From: an uncultured Sunxiuqinia sp.
GTDB taxonomy: Bacteria; Bacteroidota; Bacteroidia; Bacteroidales; Prolixibacteraceae
DNA: 64,000 nucleotides
Assembly (NCBI RefSeq): GCF_947495665.1
Contig: NZ_CANLZV010000004.1
Coordinates: 248,001 to 312,000 of the forward strand
Direction of reading: 5' to 3'
In this document: piece by piece, positions 10,001-18,949 of the stretch
How the letters are laid out: every line of letters begins with the position of its first letter
How positions within the stretch are numbered: position 1 is the first letter of the stretch
Notes under the pieces: generated by a model
What the model saw: only the letters and a program-made list of their open reading frames with translations
Databases searched by the model: none
What the model was told of the DNA's origin: nothing
Made by a program: the position numbers and the translations under genes

Positions 10001-10943
10001 GGGTTGACCCGTTGGTGGAAACTTCCACCCAATTGCTGTAAATGTCATACAGGTAAAGTACATTGTTGGCCGTATCGAAGAATAAATCTCCAGGGACCGG
10101 ATCATCAGGCAGCACCATGCCTTCTTCAACGCCACCTCCACCACTAATTTCAAGCCATTCAGGAGCTGAGCCATCTTCCGCTTTGGAGGACATCATAAAA
10201 AGCTTCTTTTGGGTTGTCAGGTAGAACAAATCTCCAAACTTAGCCATTGCGGGTAACTCCGTTACATCCGGAATAAGCACCCACTCAGTTCCTGTTGAAT
10301 GATAATACTTCTTGGGCATTAAAAGGTAAACAACCGAACCTTTTGCCATAAGCGGAACACTGGAGATATCAGAACTAAATTTGGGCGTTACGGTAGGCGA
10401 AATCATCTGCCAGGAAGAAGCGTTTAGCTTATAAAAATTTCCATCCACATACCTAACCATAGCCCCGTCACTAAAACTTGATTCCGGCAAGGCTATCCCT
10501 GAACTGTAGCTTGGCATATCCGAATTCATAGAAATCGTGGTGGTATTGAGCGCCGATGTTCGTATGGCATCCGATGTATTCTGCGTAACCAGCGGATAAC
10601 CTGACTTTGTAGGTCTAAAAATCATTCCTTTCCCCAATACGGGATTAATCCCATTTAAGGCAGCAACAAGAGCAATGACCTGACTCCCGCTTACTGAAGA
10701 AACTTCCGTAATTTCAAAGGAGTTTCCATTACCATCGATAATCTGATCACCCACCAAAATATTCGCTGCCCGATAGGTGGAGCTTACATCTGAAAACGAG
10801 GAAGTTACCTGATAAAGCGTATCCACCATCTTTACTCCCGAAATTGTGAAGGTTCCATTGAATTGACTTACAGTTTGTGACTTCCCCGTTAAGGAAATCA
10901 CAAACAGGATAATACCAATTAAATAATAACTGTAGTTTTTCAT
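7056..10943 (-). CDS. Secreted tail-fibre-like protein with C-terminal S74 chaperone domain
   Basis: 1295 residues. Residues 1-22 are a signal peptide (hydrophobic GIILFVISL, cleavage near GKSQ). The first 350 residues carry modules of the type G-x-LFYN-x-S-x-x-Q-LYFY-x-G-x-x-W. From about residue 360 to 1130 there are nine repeats ending in DAATKAYVD or a variant, each preceded by an SGFG and MGDG-type turn; this repeat is typical of phage tail fibres. The C-terminus is a peptidase S74 intramolecular chaperone domain, with SDERLK giving Ser1181 and Lys1186, the Ser/Lys pair used for self-cleavage in that family. It ends in a glutamine-rich coiled coil (about 1255-1295). The family folds as trimers, so I infer a trimeric extracellular fibre whose C-terminal piece is cut off after folding. 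Confidence 0.85.
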   Translation of the reverse strand: MKNYSYYLIGIILFVISLTGKSQTVSQFNGTFTISGVKMVDTLYQVTSSFSDVSSTYRAANILVGDQIIDGNGNSFEITEVSSVSGSQVIALVAALNGINPVLGKGMIFRPTKSGYPLVTQNTSDAIRTSALNTTTISMNSDMPSYSSGIALPESSFSDGAMVRYVDGNFYKLNASSWQMISPTVTPKFSSDISSVPLMAKGSVVYLLMPKKYYHSTGTEWVLIPDVTELPAMAKFGDLFYLTTQKKLFMMSSKAEDGSAPEWLEISGGGGVEEGMVLPDDPVPGDLFFDTANNVLYLYDIYSNWVEVSTNGSTPSGISNPEPSPITVKDGQLFYNRSEHQLYFYNGVAWIPLGNSLGDGHIFVGDANSTANSVALSGDATIDNTGKLTISNAAVTNPKLDKANIPISGFGNATADVSLGNGIMNYKIVNLKTPTNDNDAATKAYVDNRLTNPDDYLSLTSGSFFVGNVANKAGEMPKGSISLSGFGDPTTSLSMNNQKITNLAIPNSPADAVTKAYVDDKKINPIDISLNYGMLLLGNITDKAGAVDKNTIPVSDFGTAAANVSLGGNRITNLSSPVDNADAVNKSYLDNLLANPDLGLALASEFLFVGNASGKAEGVAKTNIAISGFGVPVSDVAMGDGTTNYRLTNLKDPIDTQDATTKNYVDNREIGTDKIPLAAGYFLQGNELNQADAVQKSDIPVSGFGAALSDVVMGDGIINWKITNLANPSVKRDAATKEYVDESIKAYSSSLDNGKIFVGDATGKAVQVLLSGDASLAADGTLSLANDAVTAAKLHSDVAGTGLKQNPSGALEVEASTIAGGALSSTELVVTGGNNAVLQDVSLAIADQAVSNNKLDKINIPLSGFGDPTTSLSMNNQRIVNLANPNDPTDAATKAYVDGKVVSPADIALNNDMLLLGDLSNKAVAVGKNAIPVSDFGVAAADISLGGNRIVSLGTPVDVGDAVNKSYLDNLLANPDLGLALASEYLFVGNLSGKAEGVAKSSIAISGFGVATANVLMGDGVTNFKLTNLKDPTEGQDAATKNYVDSRVIDAEKLALASGAFFRGNASDQAEAVAKADISISGFGPATADVLVGDGVTNYKILNVATPLETDDASTVATKGYVDANAGNDNLGNHTATQSLALSNFSLSNDGDAGEGLSFDVDGNAAFGQDVTVNGNFYTPSDERLKTRIETLSGVLQKIDRLRGVQFEYRDQQKYACGPKVGVIAQELQQVYPSMVTTGDDGFLKVDYTQLTAVLIQAVKEQEHKLASQQQQIEELNNKVDKLQQQLESILLKLE
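7600..8360 (-). repeat. Second copy of a ~760-bp internal duplication
   Basis: This part of the S74 fibre gene (residues about 862-1115) matches residues about 482-735 (bases 8740-9500) unit for unit. Shared strings such as PTTSLSMNNQ, DAVNKSYLDNLLANPD and GLALASE occur once in each, in the same order. The copies are about 1.14 kb apart, consistent with duplication of a four-repeat block. Confidence 0.75.
8740..9500 (-). repeat. First copy of a ~760-bp internal duplication
   Basis: This is the partner of the copy at 7600-8360. Both encode four consecutive fibre repeats. Synonymous and conservative differences are spread evenly, so the duplication is not very recent. Confidence 0.75.
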
Positions 10944-11035
10944 CGGTTAATCTTTTCAATCAAGATTTCATCGCTTTTTCGTCCACCATAGTCCCCGTCC
11001 TAAATTCAGCAGAATAATCTTAAGTCGTTAAAACA

Positions 11036-14000
11036 TTAAAAGTTAATTACAATGGACACACCTGGTCCATTTCCTGGTGTACCTCCCACACCATCTCCAA
11101 AACCGGGAGAAAAAATCTGCTGACCAAGAACCCCATCTCCAATATCATAGACCATAACATAACCAATATCCACTCGATAATAAACAGGGGTGTCTACAGT
11201 ACCATCAGGCAGAGAATTACTCAAAACCATTAGGGTCAGCTGCGGCAACATGAATGAGGAACTTGAATTATTCATGGTCTTATCGATATCTATAATTTTA
11301 AGTGCGAAAGTTTCGCTCTGCAACTGACTCAACACATCGGATGAAGTCACGTTAATCTGAAATGACTCCAGTTGGGTTCCTGTGGGGATCGTGATTACAA
11401 AACCTGCAGTAGTAGGACTTGCAGTCGCACTTACCTCACAGGAAATCAGATTTAAATCACCAAAACCTCTGGCCATAAATGAAAATCCGGGCTCAATCAC
11501 GCCCTCATAAATCTGTGGAGCCCCTCCACCTGAAGACGAAGCTGTTTTCCAAGTAGCTCCTGTTCCTGAGGCATTAGCCGTTAGTACTTTGTTGGCATCT
11601 GCCGCCCCGGCTAACGGAGCAATTTTATCCAGTTTGTCTTTATCGATGGCCGGCATAACTCCTGCATTTGTTGCAGTAGCTGCTGGTAAAGTGGCATCAT
11701 TCCCCGAGCTGCTCTCAACCGTTACTGTTGAAGCATCGGTAGTGTAAGAAAGATCAGTAACACTGCTTCCCTGCCAGGTAAAGCCCCCTGCTCCATTAGA
11801 AGTCAGTGATTGTCCGCTCGTGCCATTACCGGCAATGCCTGCAAGTTTCATGGCGGTGATTGCCTGGTTGGCCACATCTTCGGCCACAATGGTTCCGTTG
11901 GCAATTTTATCCGAGGTAACCGCATCTGCTGCCAGTTGTGTTGAAATGGTTCCCGATCCTGAACCGGTCACATCTCCTGTCAAACTAATGGATGAACCAC
12001 TTCCTCCGGCAGTCCATTCAGTGCCATTTCCGGCACTATTGATGGTTAATACTTTATTGGCATCTGCCGCCGTGTAACCAGGTACTTTAGTATCGACATA
12101 TGTTTTTACAGCTTGCTGCGTCGGAAAAAGAACATCTGAATTTGATGCCAAGGAGCCATCAGTACTTTTATTCGCGGTGTCTTCCTTGCCTTGCACGGTG
12201 GCGTTGGCACTTACCCGAGCATCTGTAAAATACAAGTTAGTTCCTTCCGCAACCATGGTGGTGGTATAATCACCAGTCTGAGGAGTGACTGCCCCTGTTC
12301 TGCCGTTAAAAGAACCAACTTCACTTCCTTTTGAAATTTGTGACCAGCTGCTACCATCCGACAACACCCAATCACCTACATCCAGTGTTAACCCATAGAT
12401 ATTATTTTCTCCAGCTTCAGAAGCAATGTAATAATAGCCCTTGCTTGAGGTAGGATCAGGCAATGCAGGCGTATTGGTCATGGCATCGTACGCTCCCTGA
12501 AAGAAAACATCTCCAACAATTGATGCAGGCAGATAGGCTTCATCAATTTGTCCACTGACATTCAGAGGAACGACTCCATTCGGGATTCCTTTTTCAGATA
12601 AATTGATTTTAGTATCCAAAGCACTTTGTGTAGCTGTGCTAATGGGTTTATTCAAATCGCTGGTGTTATCCACCAGATTCAAATTCATATTGGTTTTCAG
12701 GCTGGCTAAATCACTCACTCCTGTACCTCCGTTTGCTACGGGCAACACACCGGTCAAATTAGCAACAGACACATTTCCGTTGATATTTCCAGAAGTTGTG
12801 ATATCACCGGTAGTCGTAATACTGCCCGCTGAAATGCTACCGGTTGTAATTGAATTTGGCGTAATGTCTCCCAGGCTAAGCGTTATTTCAGGAGTTGTTG
12901 ACGCGTTGGCAACAGTCCCGCTAACACCATTGGCAGGTACCACCGACACATTGGTCACTGTTCCTGTTCCTCCACCCACGGCAGAAAGAACACCATCACC
13001 ATCAATGGTCAGGTTCGAACCAACTTTAATCCCTCCCAGGCTTGTTCCTGAAGCCTTGGGTAAAGAATAAGTAAAATTATTTGCCCCCGCTTCTATGCCA
13101 TCCAACTTCGCTTTGTCTTCAGCAGAAATAAGTCCCGGACTAGTCGGAGATGCTTCAGGAATGGCTGTTGTTATCGATCGATTTACCCATTTTGACCCTG
13201 TCGCATTCCATTGCAAGATATCGTTGTTGGTTTTTCCCGAAATTGATACATTGGATAAACCATCAATAGCATGGTTGTGTGAACTGCTAACATTGGCTGA
13301 TAGAATACCATCCACATCAATGGAAAGATTGGCTCCAATCCGAACACCTCCCACTTGGTCAACTGTTGCCACAGGCAAAGTGGGCGAAGCAGCTTCTGTC
13401 CACTCCACTCCTGTTTCATCTGCTTTTACTGCCAGCACTTTGCCACTATTTCCGGTTTTTACTGGCAACAACGCATTGATAGCCGATTCGGCATCAGTGG
13501 CTCCGGTACCTCCATGTGTTACCGGAATAGCTGTGCCGTTCCAGGTTCCGGAAGTAATTGTGCCTACTGTTGTCAGGTTGGTTGAACCTGTCCAGTTTGA
13601 AAGAGCGACATTCTCTACCTGACTTAAGTCCAGAATAGATTTCACAGCCGTTGCATCCAAAGCAGTTGGGGCAGCCGAAGCTCCCGAATTATTTCCAAGT
13701 AGCGTTTTGTTTGCAATAGCCGCCAGTTCCAACGTAATTTCACCGGAAGCACCACCTCCGGAAAGTCCGCTTCCTGCCGTGATTCCTGTAACATCTCCTC
13801 CGCCAATGGAAGAAAGATCAACAGTGCTACCTGTTCCTGAAATCGTTAAATTGTTGCCGGACAAACTCAAGGTCTGATCACCGGTGTTGGTTCCCGACAA
13901 GTTTGATCCGCTTACTGTTCCCGAAGCATCAACCGATGTAGGCGTCAACGCTCCGTCAATTGTTCCATCAACATAGTTTTTAGTGGCCGCATCGGTCAGA

Positions 14001-17000
14001 GCCAATGGCTCAGCAAGGTTGGTAATCCGCTGACTTCCCAGATCGAGGGCAGCCGCAGCTGCTCCAAAGCCACTCAAAGGAATTATATTTTTTGAGGTTG
14101 CCTCAGCCTTTCCTGCGGCATTTCCAACATAAAACTGTCCCAGCCCCAAGGATAAGCTTGAAGGATCGGCTGCTATCCCATCTGAAATATCCATCCATGA
14201 AAACGTGCCATCACCATTGGACTGGAGCACGCTGCCCGAGGAACCATTTTCCAGTGCAATGCTACCAGACCCCTTTAAGCCGCCAGCACCAATTGCGTTC
14301 GGTGCAATTTTCAGCGGACTCAAAGCCGTTCCGTTACCACTTAGCGTTTCATCGTGCGCAACCTCAGCAAGCACCTCCGTTTTCAGCGCATAAAGACTTA
14401 AGTCCTGATCGCCTGTATTCACATTACTTGTATTAGCCAGAATAGCCAGCTGCGCATCGGTAACATAACGCTTATCTGTTGATGATGCAATATCAGCTGT
14501 TGTCGCATCTTCACCGGCAGTTACCATGCCATTGGCATCGTATGTAATTTTTGTTTTAGTGGCACCAACAATGGCCGGATTTTTATCCAGCTTATTGTCC
14601 AAAGCTGTTTGAGTAGCTGTACTCACCGGCTTATCCATGTCGCTGGTGTTATCGACATTTGACAAACCGACATCAGCCTTTGTAATTCCTACCGGCGAAT
14701 TGATCACCGGGCTATCCAAGGTTTTATTCGTAAGGGTTTGTGTAGCCGTTTCACCAACCAGCTGCTCCAGAATTCCTTTTGCATCATAAACTGTTTTCAG
14801 CATATCGCCGCCACCAGCCGAGGCAATATTGTCATCCACATATTTTTTCGTTGCAGGCTCATAATCAGCCGAGGGCGTAAAAGCCGTGGTATTATTCAGA
14901 GTCAATACTTCAGTCTTCTTCGCATAGCCCGATAAATCCTGATCACCAGTATTGGTGCCACTGGTATTAGCAAGTGTCGCCAACTGCGCATCGGTCACAT
15001 AGCGTTTATCTGTTGATGAAGCAATATCAGCTGTTGTAGCATCCTCTCCTGCAGTTACCAAACCATTGGCATCGTAGGTAATCTTCGTTTTGGTAGCTCC
15101 AATAATGGCCGAATTCTTATCCAGCTTGCTGTCTAAAGCCGTTTGTGTAGCATTACTTACCGGCTTATTCAAGTCACTGGTATTATCAACCTGTCCCAAT
15201 CCTACATCGGCTTTACTTAGTTCCAGCATCGATTTGATAACTGTAGACGACAAAGCAACCGGGGTAGCCGAAGCGCCCGAGCTATTTCCCAGAATTGTTT
15301 TATCACCAACGGGCGCAAGACCTACTGTTAAATCTCCCGAAGCCCCTCCGCCGGTCAAGCCATTTTCAGTCGTTACAGAAGTAATGCTTCCGCCACCGCC
15401 CAAACCAGACAGGTCAACCGTATTGCCACCGGAAATACTTAAATTGGTTCCGCTGAGGCTCAGGCTTTGATCGCCTGAATTGGTTCCACTCATGTTGGTA
15501 ATCAGATTCAACTGTGTATCTGTCACATACCTTCTGTCCGTCGATGGAGCGATATCAGCCGTTGTGGCATCGGCCCCGGCAATCACCAAACCGTTATTAT
15601 CGTAAGTTATCTTAGTTTTTGTGTCTCCGGTAATAGCCGGATTTTTATCCAGTTTACCATCCAATGCCGTTTGAGTGGCATTGCTTATGGGTTTATTCAA
15701 ATCACTGGTGTTGTCCACCTGGTCCAGCCCCACATCAGCCTTTGCCAAAGCCAGCATTGACTTAACAACTGTCGAAGACAAAGGAACCGGAACGGCCGAA
15801 GCACCCGAGTTATTTCCTAAAATTGTTTGGTCACCAACCGAGGCTAGTCCTATGGTTAAATCTCCGGAAGCACCCCCACCGGTCAAGCCATTTTCGGTCG
15901 TTACAGAAGTAATGCTTCCGCCACCGCCCAAAGCAGACAGGTCAACCGTATTGCCATTCAATATACTTAAATTTGTTCCGGACAGAATCAGGCTTTGATC
16001 ACCCGTGTTGGTTCCGCTGATTCCATCAAGCTTCCCTTTATCCGAAGCGCTTAATAAACCATCATCCGTGGTTGTTGCACCGGGTATTGAGTTCAGCTGA
16101 TTATCCACATACTGCTTGGTGGCTGCATCAGTCGCATTGGCAGGAACCGCAAGATTCGTCAGGGTATGCCCTCCCATGGAAATGTTGCTGACCGGGGCAC
16201 CAAAACCACTTAACGGAATGGCACTTTTGCTGGTTGCCTCGGCTTTTCCTGCCGCATTACCAACATAGAACAAACCATTTCCCAAGGTCAAATCAGAAGG
16301 ATTAACCGACACGCCTGATGAGATGTCTTTCCAGGAAAAAGAACCATCGCCATTTGACTGCAGCACATGCCCATAAATGCCCGGCGACAGAGAACCGCCA
16401 CTTCCCTTGAGGCTTGAAGCCCCTACGGCACCGGAGGACAAGCCCAACGGGTTGGAATAAGTTCCATCGCCATGCAAGGTATTGTCATGAACAACATTGC
16501 TCAAGCCGCCATCGCCATTATTCAAAATAGCCGCTAAGTCAACATGACTTCCACGCGGACCTGAAATGGAAATAATCGTCCCATTCAAACTTAAAGATTG
16601 GTACAAATTAGCCAGGCTAATGGTGTTTCCTTCAGAGATTGTCAAATCCTGGTTCCCATCCAAGCTTAAGGTTTGCGGTTTGATGTACCGCTGCACCTGA
16701 CCATCCACGTATTCTTTATTTGCCGCATCCCGGTTTTCCGAAGGATTCGACAAATCAGTCATTCGGTAGCCCCCCATCGAAACATTGGATTGGGCATAGC
16801 CAAAACCACTCAAGGGAATATTACTTTTTTTGGTTGAAGTAGCCTTCCCCGAATCGTTACCAATGAAAAACTGACCGGAAGGAAGCGTAAGTTCAGAGGC
16901 ATCAACCGGCACTCCCTGAGAAAGATCCTTCCAGGAGAATGTTCCGTCGCCATTTGATTGCAAAACATTGCCCGGAGTTCCAGGAGTTAAAACAGTCCCT

Positions 17001-17839
17001 TGCCCTTTCAGGTTTGAAGTACCCACTGCACGACTGGCTAGCCCTAAGGGGTTTGAGCCAGAGCCATCGCCTTGTAATGAAGAATCGTGAATGACAGGCT
17101 TATCGTCTTCACTTAAAGCATTCTTCAGGTCAACCTGGCTTTGGGCGACACCCGAAATTGACAGGATAGTTCCATCCAAGCTCAGTGTTTGTGATTCCTG
17201 AGCTGCTTCATCAACATATTTCTTGGTTGCCGCATCTGATGCATCTACCGGGTCGGCCAGCTGGCTAATCCGGTTTCCGTCCATCAATAAATTCGTTTGA
17301 GCCGAGCCAAAATCCGTAAGCGGAATTGCGGTTTTGTCCACGCCTTTGGCTGTTCCGTCTACGCCTACCAACACCTGCCCATCTTCTAAACGAAGACCGC
17401 CATCCTCTGTTGGAAGGTTGTTGCCCACAGCAAGCCATTTACCATTGCTGTAGATCAGCAAATTATCATCCGAAGTGTTAAAAAACAACTGCCCTTCAGC
17501 AACATTGCCCGTCGGATTAGTTGTTCCAAGTTGAATGGCTGACAATTCACTTGAAATGGTATTCCAGCCAAGGCCACTCCAGAAATAGAACTGATTTTCC
17601 TGGCTATCGAACACCAACAGGCCTTTCGCCGACGAATCGTTTCCATTAAACATTCTTAAGCGCTGATCCGTGGTCAAGCGGGGAATTAGAAGTCCTTTGC
17701 TTTCGGAATATAATTCAAGAATTGCCTTTGAATTCGCAGGAACATTCCCTTTACCAATACTGACCCCTCCATCCTGAGCATTAACGCCCATGCATGTAAG
17801 TTGCAATATAACAATCAGCAAAACGTAAACATTTCTCAT
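11036..17839 (-). CDS. Giant secreted tail-fibre-like repeat protein, 2267 aa
   Basis: Residues 1-21 are a signal peptide (VLLIVILQLTCMGVNA-QD). Residues about 25-140 hold the Bacteroidota module with KGLLIPRLTTDQR and GLLVF-x-S-x-x-x-FYFW. The body is a mosaic of fibre motifs: DAATKKYVD repeats like those of the neighbouring S74 protein, KADVGLGQVDNTSDLNKP units, GSGTNTGDQ-type units, and one GTWNGTAIPVTHGGTG unit, all well known from phage tail fibres. Unlike its neighbour it has no S74 domain. The last 160 residues (from about 2105) form a non-repetitive beta-rich domain I do not recognise, ending in VSIVINF. No type IX sorting domain is visible, so the route beyond the periplasm is unknown. 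It lies 92 bases upstream of the S74 fibre gene. I infer a structural or adhesive fibre. Confidence 0.82.
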   Translation of the reverse strand: MRNVYVLLIVILQLTCMGVNAQDGGVSIGKGNVPANSKAILELYSESKGLLIPRLTTDQRLRMFNGNDSSAKGLLVFDSQENQFYFWSGLGWNTISSELSAIQLGTTNPTGNVAEGQLFFNTSDDNLLIYSNGKWLAVGNNLPTEDGGLRLEDGQVLVGVDGTAKGVDKTAIPLTDFGSAQTNLLMDGNRISQLADPVDASDAATKKYVDEAAQESQTLSLDGTILSISGVAQSQVDLKNALSEDDKPVIHDSSLQGDGSGSNPLGLASRAVGTSNLKGQGTVLTPGTPGNVLQSNGDGTFSWKDLSQGVPVDASELTLPSGQFFIGNDSGKATSTKKSNIPLSGFGYAQSNVSMGGYRMTDLSNPSENRDAANKEYVDGQVQRYIKPQTLSLDGNQDLTISEGNTISLANLYQSLSLNGTIISISGPRGSHVDLAAILNNGDGGLSNVVHDNTLHGDGTYSNPLGLSSGAVGASSLKGSGGSLSPGIYGHVLQSNGDGSFSWKDISSGVSVNPSDLTLGNGLFYVGNAAGKAEATSKSAIPLSGFGAPVSNISMGGHTLTNLAVPANATDAATKQYVDNQLNSIPGATTTDDGLLSASDKGKLDGISGTNTGDQSLILSGTNLSILNGNTVDLSALGGGGSITSVTTENGLTGGGASGDLTIGLASVGDQTILGNNSGASAVPVPLSSTVVKSMLALAKADVGLDQVDNTSDLNKPISNATQTALDGKLDKNPAITGDTKTKITYDNNGLVIAGADATTADIAPSTDRRYVTDTQLNLITNMSGTNSGDQSLSLSGTNLSISGGNTVDLSGLGGGGSITSVTTENGLTGGGASGDLTVGLAPVGDKTILGNSSGASATPVALSSTVIKSMLELSKADVGLGQVDNTSDLNKPVSNATQTALDSKLDKNSAIIGATKTKITYDANGLVTAGEDATTADIASSTDKRYVTDAQLATLANTSGTNTGDQDLSGYAKKTEVLTLNNTTAFTPSADYEPATKKYVDDNIASAGGGDMLKTVYDAKGILEQLVGETATQTLTNKTLDSPVINSPVGITKADVGLSNVDNTSDMDKPVSTATQTALDNKLDKNPAIVGATKTKITYDANGMVTAGEDATTADIASSTDKRYVTDAQLAILANTSNVNTGDQDLSLYALKTEVLAEVAHDETLSGNGTALSPLKIAPNAIGAGGLKGSGSIALENGSSGSVLQSNGDGTFSWMDISDGIAADPSSLSLGLGQFYVGNAAGKAEATSKNIIPLSGFGAAAAALDLGSQRITNLAEPLALTDAATKNYVDGTIDGALTPTSVDASGTVSGSNLSGTNTGDQTLSLSGNNLTISGTGSTVDLSSIGGGDVTGITAGSGLSGGGASGEITLELAAIANKTLLGNNSGASAAPTALDATAVKSILDLSQVENVALSNWTGSTNLTTVGTITSGTWNGTAIPVTHGGTGATDAESAINALLPVKTGNSGKVLAVKADETGVEWTEAASPTLPVATVDQVGGVRIGANLSIDVDGILSANVSSSHNHAIDGLSNVSISGKTNNDILQWNATGSKWVNRSITTAIPEASPTSPGLISAEDKAKLDGIEAGANNFTYSLPKASGTSLGGIKVGSNLTIDGDGVLSAVGGGTGTVTNVSVVPANGVSGTVANASTTPEITLSLGDITPNSITTGSISAGSITTTGDITTSGNINGNVSVANLTGVLPVANGGTGVSDLASLKTNMNLNLVDNTSDLNKPISTATQSALDTKINLSEKGIPNGVVPLNVSGQIDEAYLPASIVGDVFFQGAYDAMTNTPALPDPTSSKGYYYIASEAGENNIYGLTLDVGDWVLSDGSSWSQISKGSEVGSFNGRTGAVTPQTGDYTTTMVAEGTNLYFTDARVSANATVQGKEDTANKSTDGSLASNSDVLFPTQQAVKTYVDTKVPGYTAADANKVLTINSAGNGTEWTAGGSGSSISLTGDVTGSGSGTISTQLAADAVTSDKIANGTIVAEDVANQAITAMKLAGIAGNGTSGQSLTSNGAGGFTWQGSSVTDLSYTTDASTVTVESSSGNDATLPAATATNAGVMPAIDKDKLDKIAPLAGAADANKVLTANASGTGATWKTASSSGGGAPQIYEGVIEPGFSFMARGFGDLNLISCEVSATASPTTAGFVITIPTGTQLESFQINVTSSDVLSQLQSETFALKIIDIDKTMNNSSSSFMLPQLTLMVLSNSLPDGTVDTPVYYRVDIGYVMVYDIGDGVLGQQIFSPGFGDGVGGTPGNGPGVSIVINF
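14400..16030 (-). repeat. Tandem ~530-bp blocks within the 2267-aa fibre gene
   Basis: Near-identical stretches lie at about 15360-15480 and 15890-16010 (encoding VTTENGLTGGGASGDLT and a Gly-rich GLGGGGSIT turn). The KTKITYD, ATTADIA and RYVTDAQL segment recurs near 15550, 15010 and 14470. Two full blocks plus a shorter third one are present, spaced about 530-540 bp. Confidence 0.7.
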
Positions 17840-17950
17840 AAGCCTATCTAATTATCTTTTAATTTTCTGCACAAACACTTCTATTTCAAAAATTTACTTT
17901 CATTCCAAACGTCTGGATAAACCACACAATTTCAAGCACTAAGGCAACTG

Positions 17951-18949
17951 CTACCGGTATAGGTTATTCCGGTTGACTACCTCGCCTATCCGGTGCCGAA
18001 CAGCAGCTTTCCGCTGATAATTATACAGCACCGCTTTTTGACTGAAACTATAGGAAAGGTTCAGCCCGTGTGAACTGAACTGATTAACTCCTTTTCCAAC
18101 ACCATATTCGTAAGTATATCCCACCATCAGGTTTTTATTGACTTTTAGTGATAATGAAGTCGTTAAAGCCATATTCAAACGATAACTCAGGCCTGCCCAA
18201 ATCCGATCTTTGAATAAAAAGTTGACCGCCAGGTCGAAGACCGGAGCCGCATAGCCATTGGAAACCTCTCCTTCATTCACCTGCTGAGTAGCCCCCCGGT
18301 AGTACTTGACCACCAGATCGGGCCGGAAAAGAACATCCCGGTTGATTTGATACATGGCTCCCAGGATCAGGTCCCAACTGGGATAAATAACCAGTTCCTC
18401 ATTCCAGGTTTTATCAACAAGCATGTTGGCACTCAGCCCGGCAAACATAAAGTCGTTCATATAAAAGGCCCCCAACTTAGTTGTAAACCGATCGGTTCCC
18501 CATATTTCATGATCCAGCAGGTATTCATCATCATAAGAGGTTATGATGTCCTCGGTGCGGTAAGAAGTACTTTTTATACCGATGCCGTAACCAAAAGCCA
18601 AAAAGCCTTTAGGCGAAACTTTTACATTGCTCGACAAGCTAAGATCAAGCGAGTTGATTTTTCGGAGACCGATGTTTTCGCGCATCAAGGTTGCATTAAG
18701 GCCAAGACGTTTGAAACGAAAAGGGATGTAAACGTTGGTTCCAAAAACCTCGGGATGATAAGGCAAGCTCACCCATTGAAGCCGGCTGATCAGGTTGATC
18801 GAAATATAATCCTTGAAGGAATTATAGGCCGGATTAATGAACTCCTGCTTAACAACCGATTGCAAATGCATCATTTCCTGGGCGGTCGATTGCTGACTTT
18901 GCACAAGCAGCATCAGGCCTAAAACCATGTATCGAATTTTCCGGATCAT
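17951..18949 (-). CDS. PorP/SprF family outer-membrane protein
   Basis: 332 residues with a signal peptide (MVLGLMLLVQSQQSTAQ). The family hallmark FINPAYNSF follows the mature N-terminus, and the rest alternates as outer-membrane beta strands with basic and aromatic turns. In Flavobacterium, SprF-type proteins are needed for secretion and surface placement of a partner with a type-B C-terminal domain, and they often sit beside that partner. Here the start overlaps the stop of exactly such a gene in an ATGA junction (18946-18949), implying translational coupling. This is a second, locus-specific PorP/SprF, distinct from the core copy at 49089-50033. It probably serves the upstream cargo and perhaps anchors the fibres encoded downstream (inference). 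Confidence 0.88.
   Translation of the reverse strand: MIRKIRYMVLGLMLLVQSQQSTAQEMMHLQSVVKQEFINPAYNSFKDYISINLISRLQWVSLPYHPEVFGTNVYIPFRFKRLGLNATLMRENIGLRKINSLDLSLSSNVKVSPKGFLAFGYGIGIKSTSYRTEDIITSYDDEYLLDHEIWGTDRFTTKLGAFYMNDFMFAGLSANMLVDKTWNEELVIYPSWDLILGAMYQINRDVLFRPDLVVKYYRGATQQVNEGEVSNGYAAPVFDLAVNFLFKDRIWAGLSYRLNMALTTSLSLKVNKNLMVGYTYEYGVGKGVNQFSSHGLNLSYSFSQKAVLYNYQRKAAVRHRIGEVVNRNNLYR

Noticed and set aside
12603-13622. Plus-strand ORFs of 155 and 175 codons
   Set aside because: They are antisense to the 2267-residue fibre gene and arise from its repeats; compositions are unlike the real proteins nearby.
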